DNA of 64,000 bases from Paragonimus skrjabini miyazakii (GCA_014338405.1 JTDE01021267.1:15125-79124); one strand, 5' to 3'. Positions 35,544-49,110 are shown, numbered from the stretch's first letter. The notes: generated by a model from the sequence alone, not told the origin. Program-made: numbers and translations.

Positions 35544-35556
35544 TTAAACCAACTAG

Positions 35557-35870
35557 TGCAGTGGAGTTGAGCGATCGTAACATACTACTCAAACATCTGC
35601 TATTCAGTAGTAGGATCGGAGCATATATTTTGACATGCTACAAGCCGCAGGAAAAGTGCAGAAAGGAAAATCAGAGTGCAGTATCACCTATAAGAGTCCC
35701 TGCTACTTGATGGAACTGAGCACTGAGGTCTGCGGCGGCCGAGACGGTCTGAGGCTGAATACCGCGTGCAAATGAGTGGTTTTGTTTTATGTCTTGTTTA
35801 ACTGCTTAATCCATGTGTTGGTTTGTCGAATAAACAACCCTTGCGCCATCCGCGTTCTCGGATCACAACA
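35557..35870 (+). mobile_element. Solo LTR (314 bp), second LTR family
   Basis: Begins TGCAGTGG and ends ATCACAACA. It is flanked by CTAG on both sides (35553-35556 and 35871-35874). An aataaa signal lies at 35829-35834. Length and layout resemble the 310-bp LTR at 27333, with faintly similar blocks (atactactc...cagtagta, gcaaatgagtg), so a distant relative is likely. No internal sequence adjoins it. Confidence 0.6.
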
Positions 35871-38355
35871 CTAGTTTATATTGTATTTTTACCTGGTTAC
35901 CGTTGAGTTAATAATTTTTGCTAGGCATGACTAAGTTTGGTAACGGGTGATGTGAATGATTTGGGAATCGCGTAATCTAAAGTCCAGTCACCTTCGACAT
36001 GTGTTTTTAGTGCTTATCTATTCATCTTAGTTTAATCGATCTTTTTGTATTTGTTAGCTAACGGACGTTGCAACTCGCCAGTTTACTTTTTTGTCAACAG
36101 AAACGTTATTAATGTGACATAGCTCTGTCACTCCTCTCCCGTAAGTAGTCCATTACCTTAGTTTGAACATACCGGTGAGAACACTATGAATGGTAGATAC
36201 TTACACTTCGTAGTCTTCAACTGCAAACAACACACACGGTGACGGTGTACAGAAGTAGCGAATTTGGTGGAGAGTAGAGTGACTGAGCTAGATGACTCAT
36301 AATAGTTTAAGTCAGGCAAATGATTTCGGGTATATGACGTTAGTTCACACGGGCTAATCACTGACACCTCGCTGAAAAGCGAACTGGATGGATCATTATA
36401 ATATACCATAAGGAGTTCTGGTCGGATGTTTGTGATGTTCAATCTGGTCGACCATGTTCTTTATTACCTGTCAGTACTAAGTCTGAACATCATATTCAAG
36501 TAGATCCAGTGACTTGTGGACAACATGCGTCCCATAACTGAAAAGACCTGAAGTTTTCTTGATCCCAAGATAAATTACACAAACATACTGAACCAATTTT
36601 TGCGAATGTTTCTACATCCTTGAGTTCAAGCGTCTACTGGTTCTGTGTAGGTGACTTCCTCCTCAGTAACACACAAACTAATAAATGCAGTGTGAGCTGG
36701 GACCAGTGGGCTGTCCTCCCTCGATTGTTGGTAACGGTGACTCTTAAGTTTGCTGGATGACTAAGGTTACAACTGTGTTATGGGTTCATTCAGTTGTTAC
36801 GACCAAACACTTTGTGGTTCGAAGTAAAGCACTAATACCCTTGAACAGCAGCTCAACAAAACTTTTCCATTTCTAGCCGTAGTTATTATGCATAATTTTG
36901 TTCTTCGATGAGTATTTATAACGTTCAGAAACACTGGACGTCCATTATCTTGTATGGAAATTTGGGAGTAGACAAAATTCGCTCTTTATTTCATCAAATA
37001 GACGGCTAGATCTTACGCACCCTTTTAAAGCGTGACCAATTTATTTCAATACTATATACATACTCTTTCCATCAACCGCCCGTCATAGCACAGTTAACCA
37101 ACACAGTATCGATGGGATCAAGCAGAATTCTCTCCGATGCTATAGAAGCGGATGTGAAGATCGACAAGTGTTTCCAAACGTACTCTCCATGAGCATATCA
37201 CAAAGAATACAGTTATCATGTGCTCCATTCAGTATATTTTTTCAGCGTTAAACTGGTATACAGGATTACCATTGCGTTTGTTTTTATTTAGTTAGGCAAA
37301 ATCCGTTATACACTAGATATCCAATGAGATATAATTACTTTCTCATCCACATAACTATGATTTTGCAACCAGTTCATCTTGACTGAAGAATTATCGATGT
37401 TAGATAACCAGTATAGTCATAACAATAGCCGAGTACGGTTTATGTGTCTTTAAGTGTTTACTCTCAGAAACGGATGCCTCGCATTGGTCGAATAAGCACA
37501 CGTTGGAACTTCACAAGAAAGACGGTTCGAACGGAATGTGATTTGGCAGCCCGCACGTTACAGGCAAACTAATGAATGAGCAGTTGGCATGGTTTTAAAT
37601 TCACTCAGTCCAGCTGTGTATGACAATTCAAAACGAGAGAAAATCAGTAGCCGTAGAGTTTTGGTTTGAGAATGGACAGCATGGATTGTTAATGCCTTTT
37701 TGAACGATTGAACATCGCGTTGATAACCAGAGCAAAGTCACCGCAAGATGTGGGAATATGTCCATATAGCAAATGGCAAATTTGAAACACTGAGTTCCCT
37801 TTAACCGCTTTATCATAGCAGAAAGAAGACGTGATGCAGTATGTTAACATTTCATTTACTCTCATCAGTCGCAAACGTAAAACATGCCAGTTATATACCT
37901 CATATGGATAAGGACAAACAGGGAGTAGACCCTTTTACAAGCACACCAGTTATTACGTTTTTGACTGATGAGAGCAAATGAAATGTTAACATATCGCAAT
38001 ATATGTCTTCTTTCTGCTCTGATGAGATGTTAAATTTCCACGTTTCCAGAGTTAATATTATGAGATAGTTGCTACCATATGTCATATGGGTTCGAAGGTT
38101 GTGTGTCCTGTTAAGCTTCCCAAATCTAAACGAGAGATGTCTTGATAGCCGGAGCCTTAACCCGTGACCGTATGTTTATCTGACAACAGCGTTCACGATA
38201 GGGTTTCCCGCAAAGCGTTCGCTAGTTATAGTCTCTGGTGATCCCTCTGTGTATTTGACTGATTGACTCGCGGAATCTGCTTTTGTTGCAAAAGCCAAAG
38301 TAAGTGCGTTTCTGTACTTCTGATGTTTCCAACTGTCCATTTTATTCACATCTAG

Positions 38356-38454
38356 CACTGGGGCATACCACTCAGTCGACGTTTTCGGGCACTAAAACTA
38401 TGGTTCGTAATTCGTATCTATGGGGCCAGTGGTCTACGAGAATATATTCGTAAT
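38356..38454 (+). CDS. Decarboxylase exon H (33 codons): SRRF segment
   Basis: Acceptor tctag ends at 38355 and donor gtgagt starts at 38455, phase 0. It reads HWGIPLSRRFRALKLW, FVIRIYGASGLREYIRN. The Ser in IPLS is at the place of HDC Ser354 / DDC Gly354, a residue known to affect substrate choice in human HDC. Some other DDC-family members (plant enzymes, for example) also carry Ser here, so it is not decisive. Confidence 0.94.
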
Positions 38455-39410
38455 GTGAGTTGGATTCCATACATACTTTGACGAATTTTTTTTACTTAAA
38501 ATCAATGTTGATTTCAGTTTTTGCTTGAATCAGTTGAAGTTACCATAAGTATTGAATTTGACCGTGATTTTGCAAAATGCCGGGACGATCTGACCACCTC
38601 AGTGAAGTATTGATTGGTGGTTGAAATCACAATTGGGGCAAAGCAGTTCAAACAAATAGTCAGATGTCGAAAACAAATATTCAGCACGGTTGGTCTCACA
38701 AGAACTTTCGAATCCGCACTGCCAGTAGTAGAATCTACATTAATGTTAAGAATTAATCAATGGAATGTAATTTTGGGGTTTAGTTTTACGAACAAATTAA
38801 CCAAGTATACCTTATTCTCGAATTCAGGTAACCTGTGTATTCATACATGGGCTAGCAAACGGAGAGCACTGCTTGCAAAACTGACAGGTGAGCAGAGTTT
38901 CAAAGACGATCGTAATAGTGGCGCCTTATTCACGACAGTGTTCTATAAAGAATTTCTGAACAATGATAATCGAAATAACCTTACAAAGACACCCTCAAAT
39001 GAACTACATTAAGTGCCAAACAGTTCCTCACAGAACCACAGAACTAGTTTCGACCAGAGCGAAAATATCGCGCCGTGGTTATTCCAAAGGTATTCACTGA
39101 AAAATACCTGGGGACTTCAATCTGCCAGAATTTGCGAGTAATATTCAACGTATACTGGGTAAAAATCTTACTGCCTGTCGGTGATTGTTGTTGAAGATGT
39201 TTTTTTTTTAAAATTGGGCTGCAAGCTGAACGGAGGTCACTCTCTAGAATTTTGCTGTACAATCAATGGCGCTGGCTTGCCTGGTCAGTGTGGTGGCGCC
39301 AAGTGATTTTTCCGCATGACCGTTTTAAATAGCACACTGCCACTTGTATACATTATGCGTCATTTCGTTTCTATGGTTTTCACCGTTACTTTCAGCCTTT
39401 GCGATTTTTG

Positions 39411-39429
39411 CACACACACACACACACAC
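39411..39429. repeat. (CA)n microsatellite
   Basis: Nine and a half uninterrupted CA units. Confidence 0.95.
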
Positions 39430-41699
39430 TTGTCCCTTGTGTTATAACCTGCTAACGAAAAACACAACTTTCTAGACGGTCGTTAGCAAGTGTTAATTAA
39501 GTTTCATAGCTACCACAATTTCCTGCTTGTAAATTTCGTATAATTCCCGCACCAAGTTCATAGATGACATAACAGTTACCATTGAATTAGAGATTTGTTT
39601 TGCTTGAGTGGCAGTACGGTTAGGGTGACTGTAATGCTCATGCTAGTGGTAGACAGCATACTCGGTTGGGTTGGTTGCACCAGGCTTTCTACTATCACCT
39701 TAGAAACACACTGTACTGAAATCGGCACTTTGGAGGTAAGGAAACTGATGACATACTTTCAAGTTTAGAGCAGCGGACTTGTTTGCCAAGACCGTCATTT
39801 ATATGAAAAATGTCCCAACGACTGCCGAATTGTGGTGATTTTACTTTGAAGTTAATTTTTTGTTGTAAACCCACCTAAACAATACGCTGATTCGTCCTTG
39901 CTTTCGCAATGGGCTTGACAGAATTCGGATTCTCCTCCCGTTGATAATTCACACGGAAAACTCAGTCCTGAAAAGTACTGTCACTGTTCCCGTATTCGCT
40001 CCCAAGGCAAGCCAAAAGACGCGTACAAAAAAAGAGCTTTGTTCCGCCCCAAAACGTGTGCGACCAAGGCAACAAGGACAAAGTACTTATAGGGTGCGCA
40101 CTTGCCATAATAATATTCCCGAATCATAAAAAGAGAAGGACATTTATCGGAAAAAACAGTTAGCGTCACTAAAGCGCACAACGAAGTAAAAAGTCTGACG
40201 GGTAAAAAACTAGCCAAGGCCACCCTCTCGGCCGCTCTGAGCAGGTCCGCAAACTAGAACAAAGTCAATCACTTTTTCCTTTCTCACGGCGGAGGCTCCT
40301 TGGGACGGTAACAGGGTGGGCGCCCTAATATTTTTACAGCTATAGTTCGTCGATAAAGCCCTCCCCCTAACATGGGTGTCTAACATCGCCGAACAGGATT
40401 TTGATCAATCTATACATATACCGGATAAAGGTGAAAAACTACAGAAGTTAATAGAATTTAGTCGGCAGATTTGCTTCCACTAGACAGATTACAATATAGC
40501 ATATTTTTGGCTGTTTCCGGAAAGCAAAATAATGCTTGTTGGTGCTAAGTGGTGAAGATTGTAAACGTATCATGAAAATTTGGAATTGGATACAGCAAGG
40601 TAATTCCACTATCTGTTGTGCTATTTTTGTCTGTTGATCCCATGACTACGTTTTTTGTGTAAGCAGCCACTTGATGCATTTGCTCGTTCCCACATGATAT
40701 CTCTCCTCACATTGTGACAACTCTGGCTTCTTTTCACGGTTATTCAGCGTCGCAACTCCAGTCCTTCTAATTCGAATTGCCTTGTCTTTATATATTGTGT
40801 CCACCAGCATGTTGCTCAACCTAGCACATCTTTCCAGAAGCTAACATTTGTTTGAATTAATATCTGTCCTTTCTGTGTTCATTCACGTAGGACAAAGAGA
40901 TGATGATGTTAACCTTCCTCAAAGTGACCTTGTACTAGTTTGGTTTGGCCTAAGAATCTTGTTAACTAGTTCGGACATCTTGCTGTCTTGGTTCGAAATG
41001 CTGTCAGGCGGACACTACACACGTTGACAATGGAGTGAACCCACAATGGTTGTAACTAGTGAACAAATTCGGAATTCACTGCTGCAACTACAGAAGCGTT
41101 GTAAAAAAAAATCCCGACAGAAGCTTACTGAAGTATTGAGGCACGGTTTTATAAATGAGAAGTTCATCAATGCAGTGTTTCAAATGAGAAGTTAACTGCC
41201 AACCCAACCGATTCTGAACATTTTTTTTACCGAAAATGTGGTGAGTTTTATATAGGAATTTAATTAAAATTGCGACGTGACATTCATATGGCGATTTAGA
41301 AAGTGCGAGAGCACTTTGCGGATCGAATTTAGTGAGCAGGGTGAAGCCTGGATAACCAGATTACCATAGTTAAAATCGGAGATGAGATAGCACGAGGAGT
41401 TCACCATCGTCATTCTGTCCTAGAGGCCTTAGGAACTACACCTGAGTCAGACAAAATTGACCATGATCAGTATGTTTGGTGAGCAGCCTTCACCGTTCAG
41501 TGGTTGATATGAAAGCCTGAATCTGGTTAAGACAATAGTCGAGTATTTCTTAGAATACACAAAAAGTGGAAATGGGACTAGTGAACGTTTCAAGCTGTGC
41601 AATGTGACCGATGTTCAGTCCAATTGTCTGAGCTTCTTCTGTAACCTCCATTCACCTCAGGATTCAGGAAACTGGACAAACCTTTTGATCGGAATCAAG

Positions 41700-42113
41700 T
41701 AGAACCCCCAAGTGACTCTCCCGACGGTTATAAAAGAACGTTGGCAGTTCGACAATCTCACACAGAGTGCCACCGGGTACAGCACTCACCGCCCGCCAAA
41801 TTTTCCGGGTGTTATGGTCAGGCTAAACGAGACGTACACGTACTGTCACCAGGGCGGCCACACAAGGGCCCGGACATTTTCTGACCCATCCTAGGAGTGG
41901 CATTACTTCTGGTACTCTTGCTATAGGAAGCAAAAGTTCAGAAAATGCGGTCGATGAGGAAGAAGGATAGATTGTTCTCGAACCCAAAGCAGCCCACCAC
42001 AGTCGCAGACTTGTGCAAAACGGAAATTAGCACAAGGAGAGCGCACATGAAGGCCAATATCAACGGCGTTTGCGTTGGGTTCTCAGTGGATATTGTATCA
42101 GGTTTCAGACTAA
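41700..42113 (+). pseudogene. Ty3/Gypsy gag-protease remnant
   Basis: In the + frames, TYCHQGGHTRAR and KFRKCGR...GRRIDC look like decayed gag zinc knuckles. ANINGVCVGFSVDIVSGF then matches the protease start (V.ING..V.F.VDTGS), with the DTGS active site changed to DIVSG. It is interrupted at 42113 by an RTE copy on the - strand and resumes at 42612. Frameshifts and stops make it inactive. The upstream limit is uncertain. Confidence 0.5.
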
Positions 42114-42611
42114 TTCCATCCATCATCATCATCATCATCATAACAGCCATGAGCCCGACCAAAAGGTACTGTGGCTCGGGCCGCCGTTCACCTCAACAGT
42201 GACGTAGAATATCCTAGAAGAAAAAGTTACTGAGGAGGCTGAGAATTAATGAGAGAAGGCTAACANNNNNNNNNNNNNNNNNNNNNNNNNNNNNNNNNNN
42301 NNNNNNNNNNNNNNNNNNNNNNNNNNNNNNNNNNNNNNNNNNNNNNNNNNNNNNNNNNNNNNNNNCGTCTCTAACCAGCGGTTTGAGTGATCACGAGGAC
42401 CCCATCCAGGCAAGCGACACCTGCCCACTTTGCTCAATGGAGCAGTCAAGGTCTTCATATTTCGTGACCACGTTGCTGCTTGACCACCACGTGGTTTGAC
42501 CCAACTATTGGTGGCCTCAGCATATAACGCCTGGTACGGTGAACGATCAGATGACATACGGAGTACGTGACCTAACCATTGCAAGCTGTGCAACGTAATT
42601 AGCTGACCACA
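42114..42611 (-). mobile_element. RTE-like non-LTR retrotransposon (family 1), 5'-truncated, with gap
   Basis: On the - strand it reads GQLITLHSLQWLGHVLRMSS, VKPRGGQAATWSRNMKTLTA and CRLPGWGPRDHSNRWLET, nearly identical to the C-terminus of the ORF at 4356-6317. It then has the same 3' UTR and (ATG)n tail, here as (CAT)n at 42117-42141. ttcagactaa (42104-42113) and ttcagcgtaa (42612-42621) match at 8 of 10 bases and are taken as the target duplication. The 100-N gap covers about 75 expected bases. Confidence 0.85.
42266..42365. other. Assembly gap (100 N) inside the RTE copy
   Basis: Exactly 100 N. Judging from the copy at 4355-6426, only about 75 bases around the stop codon should be missing, so the gap size is a placeholder. 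High-copy repeats often break assemblies. Confidence 0.95.
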
Positions 42612-45290
42612 TTCAGCGTAACAGAACAAATCGCCAAAAATCTTTCCGATAACATCCCGCGATTATGCGGAACAAGTGACTGCACAATCATTCCAGGCAG
42701 AGTACAGCCTAGGGACACCCGCTTTCTCATTGATTGCCCCTAATCGGGTCTCTTCGAACTGGCATGAATAGAAAGTCCGAAAATGATAGGCATACCAATC
42801 ACCAGCATCTACAACCGGATACAACGTCAAGCACAGCACCGATCTCACCAGCGGTGTGTCTACCACTGACCGACTCTTTGAAGACCCAGTGTGTATGAAT
42901 TATTGTAGACATCCCGAGATGATACACAGAAACAAGCGCTAGCCTTGTACTACATAGCTATGCGAAGCTGGTATGCCGTCTCAATTTTCCAGTGATTTGT
43001 GCCTCGCTTACACTTGTTAAGCGCGAATTGAACCGGGTGCTAGAGACAGACATCATTCAATCATTCAACTACCCAGCGTGTGCAGCGCCGGCTGCACTAG
43101 TGTACTGGTCATTATAATGGCAGGAACTTATACCGATTTATCTACAAGACCCAATGATGTCCTACCACTTCTCGTTACCTTCATCAGAGGATCCGTCCCT
43201 GGGTTTGCAAAAAAGCAAATGTTTTGCAAAACAGGACTTAGAGCAGGCTTAACTTCAGGTTGTCATTGCGTAAGACTCTGCAGAAATCCTCACTGTCAAC
43301 ATATACAGGATTCTTGCGATATTCATTAAAAAGGTAATAGACACAATGTTGACGGATGTCCTCAGTACTGTAGTTCACCTCGATGGTATGGTTATCATGG
43401 GTTGCGACCAGAGCTGTCTGGCATAAGGTTTGACTGTAGTTCTTTTCTGAATCAGGGAGTGTAGGTTCTGTTTGTAGCAGTAGAGTGCAAATTCATAGAA
43501 GGAAACGTGAAATATCATGGACGCACAATTGAAGAGGACAGTGGACGATCAGATGTGGCATCTGAAGAACTAATTCAGCGGATGCCCCGTTAGTCACCTT
43601 TTTTACCCTGCTGGCTTTTCTCTGGTTACAGTACATATTTGCCTACACCCTACGAGGTAGGGCGGCATCTCAATCATCCAATTACAAAAAATGCCAATTG
43701 AGAATGACCAGTTAAATGCCAACATACTTTCACTCAAAGGAAATTGTTGTTCACCTTGGATCTACTACCGAATCAATTTTCCTCGTCACTGGGAATAGTG
43801 GTCGCGCCAGGCACACTCAGCTGTTACACCTTTGCTACAAACTCCCATCTATTCCTGAATGGTTTTGAGGAGGTCAGCGTGGACGCTACCAGGACGATTA
43901 CTCCGGCCAAGAATACTTGCAGTCAAATCGAAAGAAAACTTCTGTCAACCAGCTTTACAGCGAAAAATCCTGTAGGATGCCTTATAGACCGTACCTCACC
44001 CTGTTGACTGATCACAAGTAGCCCTCCACAGATTTCGGCTCTAAAAAAGGCAGTACAGTATACACGGATGATAGTTTTCGACGATGGACGACAACATTCA
44101 TTACATACGAACTAATGTTCAACTGGTGACCAGTCAAGCCAGTATCCAATCGTTCTTAATCAGACCCCAATCCTTAAAGTCGGAGGGCGCAACTCTGCCT
44201 TATGTTACTGCATAAGTGCAACTCAATAGTTTGCTCTCGGATGCCGTCGTCCCACTAAGATTTATAACTGAAATGGCTCAATGAACAATGAAGCTCGGCC
44301 AAGCGCTGTGGCAATTGACAGCCTTTGCACAGACGAAGTGGTTGCAGGGATGACTTGGTGGTGACTTACGGTAATAATTCTCCCACCGAGAATCGCCTTC
44401 AGTCTTGAAATCTTGCCTCTTACTTTCAAACCGGGTGTTAATACTATAAGAATTCGAACTGGCGTATTCAAACACTTTTAATCTACACACCCGAGATCCA
44501 ACTGAATGAAAGCATTTGTACAGAGTGACTTATCCCGGCATCAACTGAATGCCGAAGTAAGACAACACTTCCAAATCACCAACCAATTACTCTCTAAGTT
44601 GTTGACCAAGAAAGCGGCGAAACCTGTTACTGGGTACAACTGGATTTCGTTGTACCTGTCGAACGGTAAACGCACTTGATTGTGGTGTATGCATTTGCCA
44701 AATGATCCCAAAGATAATCGATGGCTCGTCTCGTCTCTGAGTCTGCAAGTGTCCACCTGAAAGAATTATTCCTCCGATATTTTGTTGATGAGTAATGCGA
44801 CGCTTCCTACCTCCACTGCATCAACATTTTTTCTGAACAAAATGGTATTCAGCCTATTAACTTTCCACCGATTTACTCTCAACCAACTAGTGAGGCGACA
44901 CATTTTGTGGACAAATTCAGTGGTGCCTTTCTGAAGAACTTTGGGGGTACAAAAACAGGACGTTCCTGGTGCTCTATCCCCTGGCGCATAATCCAAACAC
45001 TTCACAGAAGAGGTCGCCAGCGGAAAGCATAGTTGAGCAAGGGCTGAGGTCACTAGGGAATGTCGCATGTACACAGTAAGACTATTGACAACTACGACAG
45101 TCAGGTGGCGATGCAATTCAGGACATTTGACGTGGGCGAAACTTGTTTATGCTCAGAGTTACAGCAAAAGCCAACCAATCTGGATTCCGTGTGTCATGCA
45201 GAGACGTTTCGGCGAAGTAGTCTATTAAGTACGAGTGGGTCCACCGGTCTTCAGACGTCAGCTTGTCTAATTCGGAAGGCTAAAATACCG
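42612..45290 (+). pseudogene. Ty3/Gypsy RT-RNase H-integrase remnant
   Basis: Read across frames on the + strand. 43020-43430: VKRELNRVLETDIIQSFNYP, then SLPSSEDPSLGLQ, QVVIA and HLDGMVIMGCDQS, the RT fingers and palm with catalytic YLDD decayed to HLDG. About 17 codons around the usual LPFG motif appear deleted. 43870-44060: RTITPAKNTCSQIERKLLS, the RNase H block. 44750-45060: FLVLYPLAHNPNTSQ then RSPAESIVEQGLRS, the integrase core end. 45150-45290: VYAQSYSKSQPIWIP then QRRFGEVVY and RVGPPVFRRQLV, the integrase tail. All pol domains are in order, but many stops and shifts make it dead. LTRs were not found. Confidence 0.65.
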
Positions 45291-46878
45291 TGGTCCAGCA
45301 TGAAACGGAAAACCCTAATCTGCCTTTCGATATTCTTAACGTTCAACGGGTCCCCAACCGCAAAGGCTCTCCCGTTCAACCGACCGAGATACCATTGTGA
45401 AACATTTGGGACATGTATCGTGAAACTTGCCTAGACACGCAAGGGACGCATACCGACAACGAATATATCAACAACCAACGTCATAAACTAGGTCGTAGTC
45501 TCTGTCGACGTCTCATAATCAGTACATTTAACCAAAACGTTGCCATCCTGCGGAGCTTCTGTCATGCCCAAAAGAACATCGTTAATTACGAAGTAACGGC
45601 CCACTCGAGCAACACTTCCTGACGATCGGAAATTAGCTTGTATAATACGGATCCCCACCTACTCTTCATACACACAAGCAATCTCTCCACAACTACTGCC
45701 TTTCAGATATTAATTATTGATCACGATAATGTCATATCAGTTGGTTTCATCTCTCACATTTTCACCCTTATGAACACCAACCTGGCCATCTTATGTATAA
45801 TTCTCACACCAGCGTATCAACCTATGCCATCCTCGAATCAACCCTTCACCACTAATAACTCACTCTTAATCACTACTCATAACTACCACCACTCCGGTCA
45901 CACAGCACGAACATACGGATCCACCAACAGTCCAACTGTCCAGCTTCTCTACAACTGTTCGTTTCATTAGCTAAACTTCACTTAAAAGTGGTCGAACATA
46001 CAATGACCTACAGCCAACCGCAGCTTACCGGACATATTTTCTTGGGTTAACAAATGTGCGGTTACCCGCTCAACCATGGTCGTTCGTCCCTAACTTTACG
46101 CGAACGATTTTTATCGAGCTCTTGAAGGTCTCACGTACACATAGGAGGACTCAATTTTGCTGTCACGCGGGCTAACCGCTGTCCACACAACTGAACCATC
46201 GACTACTTAAACCAGGGGCAAATGACTGGCTGCCAACAAAACGATTGGGTAGTATAACGGATCACCAGCACACAGCTGAGTGTACCATGGTAAACGAATG
46301 CCGTTGAATGAGTCTGACCTTGACCAACCTTGTTGCAGTAGTATGACCCCCACCAAGACAACAGAGAAGCGGACAAGCTCCACTATAATAAAGGTCACTT
46401 ATGCATACTATAATAGGAGATATTCAAAACGTTCACTAAAAACGCTGTAGAGGTGCACATTCCACCATTCTTGAAGGGTGATGGTGCTGTGTACCACTCG
46501 ACAAGGATTTCAACCTGAACGGTTTCATGATCTACTAAACCGCCAATTCGAAAATCTGACAGAGTAGCCTTAGTTGTTTTCTCCAACTCGATCCGATACA
46601 ATATCGTCTAACAACCACTTCTGCCTCGTTGAATCGTTACAGAACATCATCATTACGCTTGAATTATGCGCAGTCAACTTTCAGTTCAGTGATTCCTAGG
46701 AGATATATTCACTTAACCTTTCCATAGTCTCATCTTGAAACTCATACTGTTAAGCAAGGAGGTCGTTTGTTGTAAGGAGGTACGATGCGGCTAGAGGAAA
46801 ATTCCTATGAATTACCCAACAGTGTACGTTTGCACAACTCTCCTCTACGTCAACATCCTACAACAGTGGTCACAATAG

Positions 46879-46900
46879 AAAAAAAATCCCCCCCCCGGGT
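46879..46900. repeat. Poly-A / poly-C homopolymer run
   Basis: A run of A followed by a run of nine C. Possibly a sequencing-prone spot. No other meaning seen. Confidence 0.7.
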
Positions 46901-48419
46901 TTTTAACCGCTCGATCAAGCTTTGCACCAGTCTATTGTCCACGAAATACGGCTTCCCTGAGGGTGTGAATCAACACTCACACATCCCAAAATCCAGGAAA
47001 GTTAGGATCCGATGATACACAGATATTGTGTGTTTGTTGTCAGAAACAGTGACCAAAACATTTCTGCTTCATAACAAATCCACGTTGTCTCTCTGACGCC
47101 TGATCATTTAACCTGGCCTGATGGTCGTTAAAAGTGACGTGGCGTTTGTGATGGATATTACTGTCGCTGATCTCTACCAAATGCATACTCTGGTTCAAGT
47201 GGAGAGGCAGTATAGGCCTTCTCTCTGATTGCATTGAAAATTTATGTGGGCTATTCATATACAACTTGCTACTTACAATCACCAGTTTATTCACACAGTT
47301 TCATACATGAACTGGTCATTCCTGAAGTTTTTAAAACAACTATTGATGATTTACGTTCCACTTCCATGGAGAGCTCTCTGTCTTATAGCACCAGCGTGAG
47401 AACAATCAACTCACATTCCATAAGAGAAGGCCTTTTCAACACGTCGGAACATTCCACTAACTATCCGTAACGGCGATCTAACCCGAGTACTTATTTTGAT
47501 AAAATTACACCATTCAACACTTTCCTCGTATCGTAGACGTTCATCTCACTTATTTTCTAACAGATGCCACCGAAGCTGCCATAAGTAAAATGGTAACGCT
47601 GGTTTATGTTTGTGTACGACATCTCCAGAAATACTCACAACATTTCAATGGAAGTGGCACTTACCTGCACGATATCTCTTGCCCTTTGTGGATTAGTTTG
47701 AGGTATTGCTGCTGCTAATGGAGAGCCAGGAGGTAAACTTTGTATATGTTTTCTCGAATAGTTATCGAAACTTTGTGGTTCATACGCTTCTTACACCGGA
47801 AGAAAGGCATTGTGAATAACCTATGTATGAAGTACAGTGCACGTGCTTATTCGTAATTGGTCTGAACAACATACACGTTTAATTTTGAATCTCACATTTA
47901 CGTAAACATACTATTCAGCTCCTTTCCGAAGTAAGCACTAAGCCACAGTTTCTGTGATATAATAACCTGCGTTTTCTATCAGAGTATACGCGAAACACTT
48001 TAGCACTAGTGTTCAAATTATTACACATTAATACATGTGAAAACGGATTATAGATTCAAAGTGAAAATTTCAATTTAAAAAGAAACATTCGGAGATTCAA
48101 ATTTTGTCATTTTGAGTCTTCTGATAGAACTGCACATAAACGTCTCATTGGAATTTTGAGTTGAGGGGAAAATATTGTAAGATTTCAGCCTGCAAATCCT
48201 TTGACCAGGGCTGATGCGCGTGGGTCACGAACCAATTATGTCGAGGTATTCCATTGTAAAACCATCAAGAACGCCTCCTTCCTTGTAACCTGTATTGTCC
48301 TCATGAGTGGAGCCCACCAGCAAGTTTAGAAAAAGAGAGATAATTACAACGGGTATCAAACTGTACAGCTGGACAGACATTAAGTGCTGTAAAAGTGCAG
48401 AAGTTATGACGTAAACTGA

Positions 48420-48450
48420 ATATATATGTAGACATATATATATATATATG
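48420..48450. repeat. (TA)n microsatellite
   Basis: tatatatg and tatatatatatatg runs with one interruption. Confidence 0.85.
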
Positions 48451-49110
48451 TAAAAAAACTGTTGTACAAGCGTTTGCGTAAAAGTGTATGAAACCAGGAT
48501 TAGAGTAAATGTCAGATATCTGACATAACCACATGTTCATATGGGTATTAGATGTTGTTCGATGACATTTTGCCTGTATGTAAATCTAAATGTTTAGGGG
48601 AGTTTACTGAATATAAGTGGACAGGGGAGAACTATATATGTAGTAGTTCTATTGACCACAGTTAAGGCTCCCAACCTTGATACTTCTAACAAACTTGTCC
48701 AAGAGTCACTTAGGAGGTTTCATAACATCCCTATTGGAAATATTATACTACGACAATGCCATATGATGTGCTGGTTACAGAATATGTCGTATTTACAAGT
48801 ATTTTCAACGCGTTGCAGTTAACTATAAGACTACGCTATCACAGGCGAATCAGTTAACATTGTTTAAGTCTACCCGATTTAGTTTAATCAAGTTCACGAC
48901 TATATCTCACAGCTCAGGTCGATGCGCATCAAGCTATCTATACATCTAAGTCTGGTTTACTCTTCAGCGAATTAACAAGCTTGATCTTTTTGCTAAAACA
49001 ACGTTTACACCAAGTGCTTTCTCATATATTATACGATTTTATCATACAAACTTATTTGTTTAATACTCTATCGTTCGGCTGACTGCAATAACTGGTTAAC
49101 ACTTTTTTAG

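Larger units (their letters stand above)
31914..38355 (+). other. Intron G-H (6.4 kb)
   Basis: Holds the RTE-like family 2 copy B, the tRNA-like head, the 48-bp direct repeat and a solo LTR. 35875-38355 shows nothing recognisable. Confidence 0.8.
38455..49110 (+). other. Intron H-I (10.7 kb)
   Basis: Holds a CA microsatellite and the Gypsy remnant split by an RTE copy (41700-45290). 38455-41699 and 45291-49110 show nothing firm apart from short simple repeats. Confidence 0.8.

Noticed and set aside
45638..45970. 110-codon + strand frame rich in Thr, Asn, His and Ser
   Set aside because: Low-complexity composition just after the Gypsy integrase tail, with no domain. Probably non-coding.
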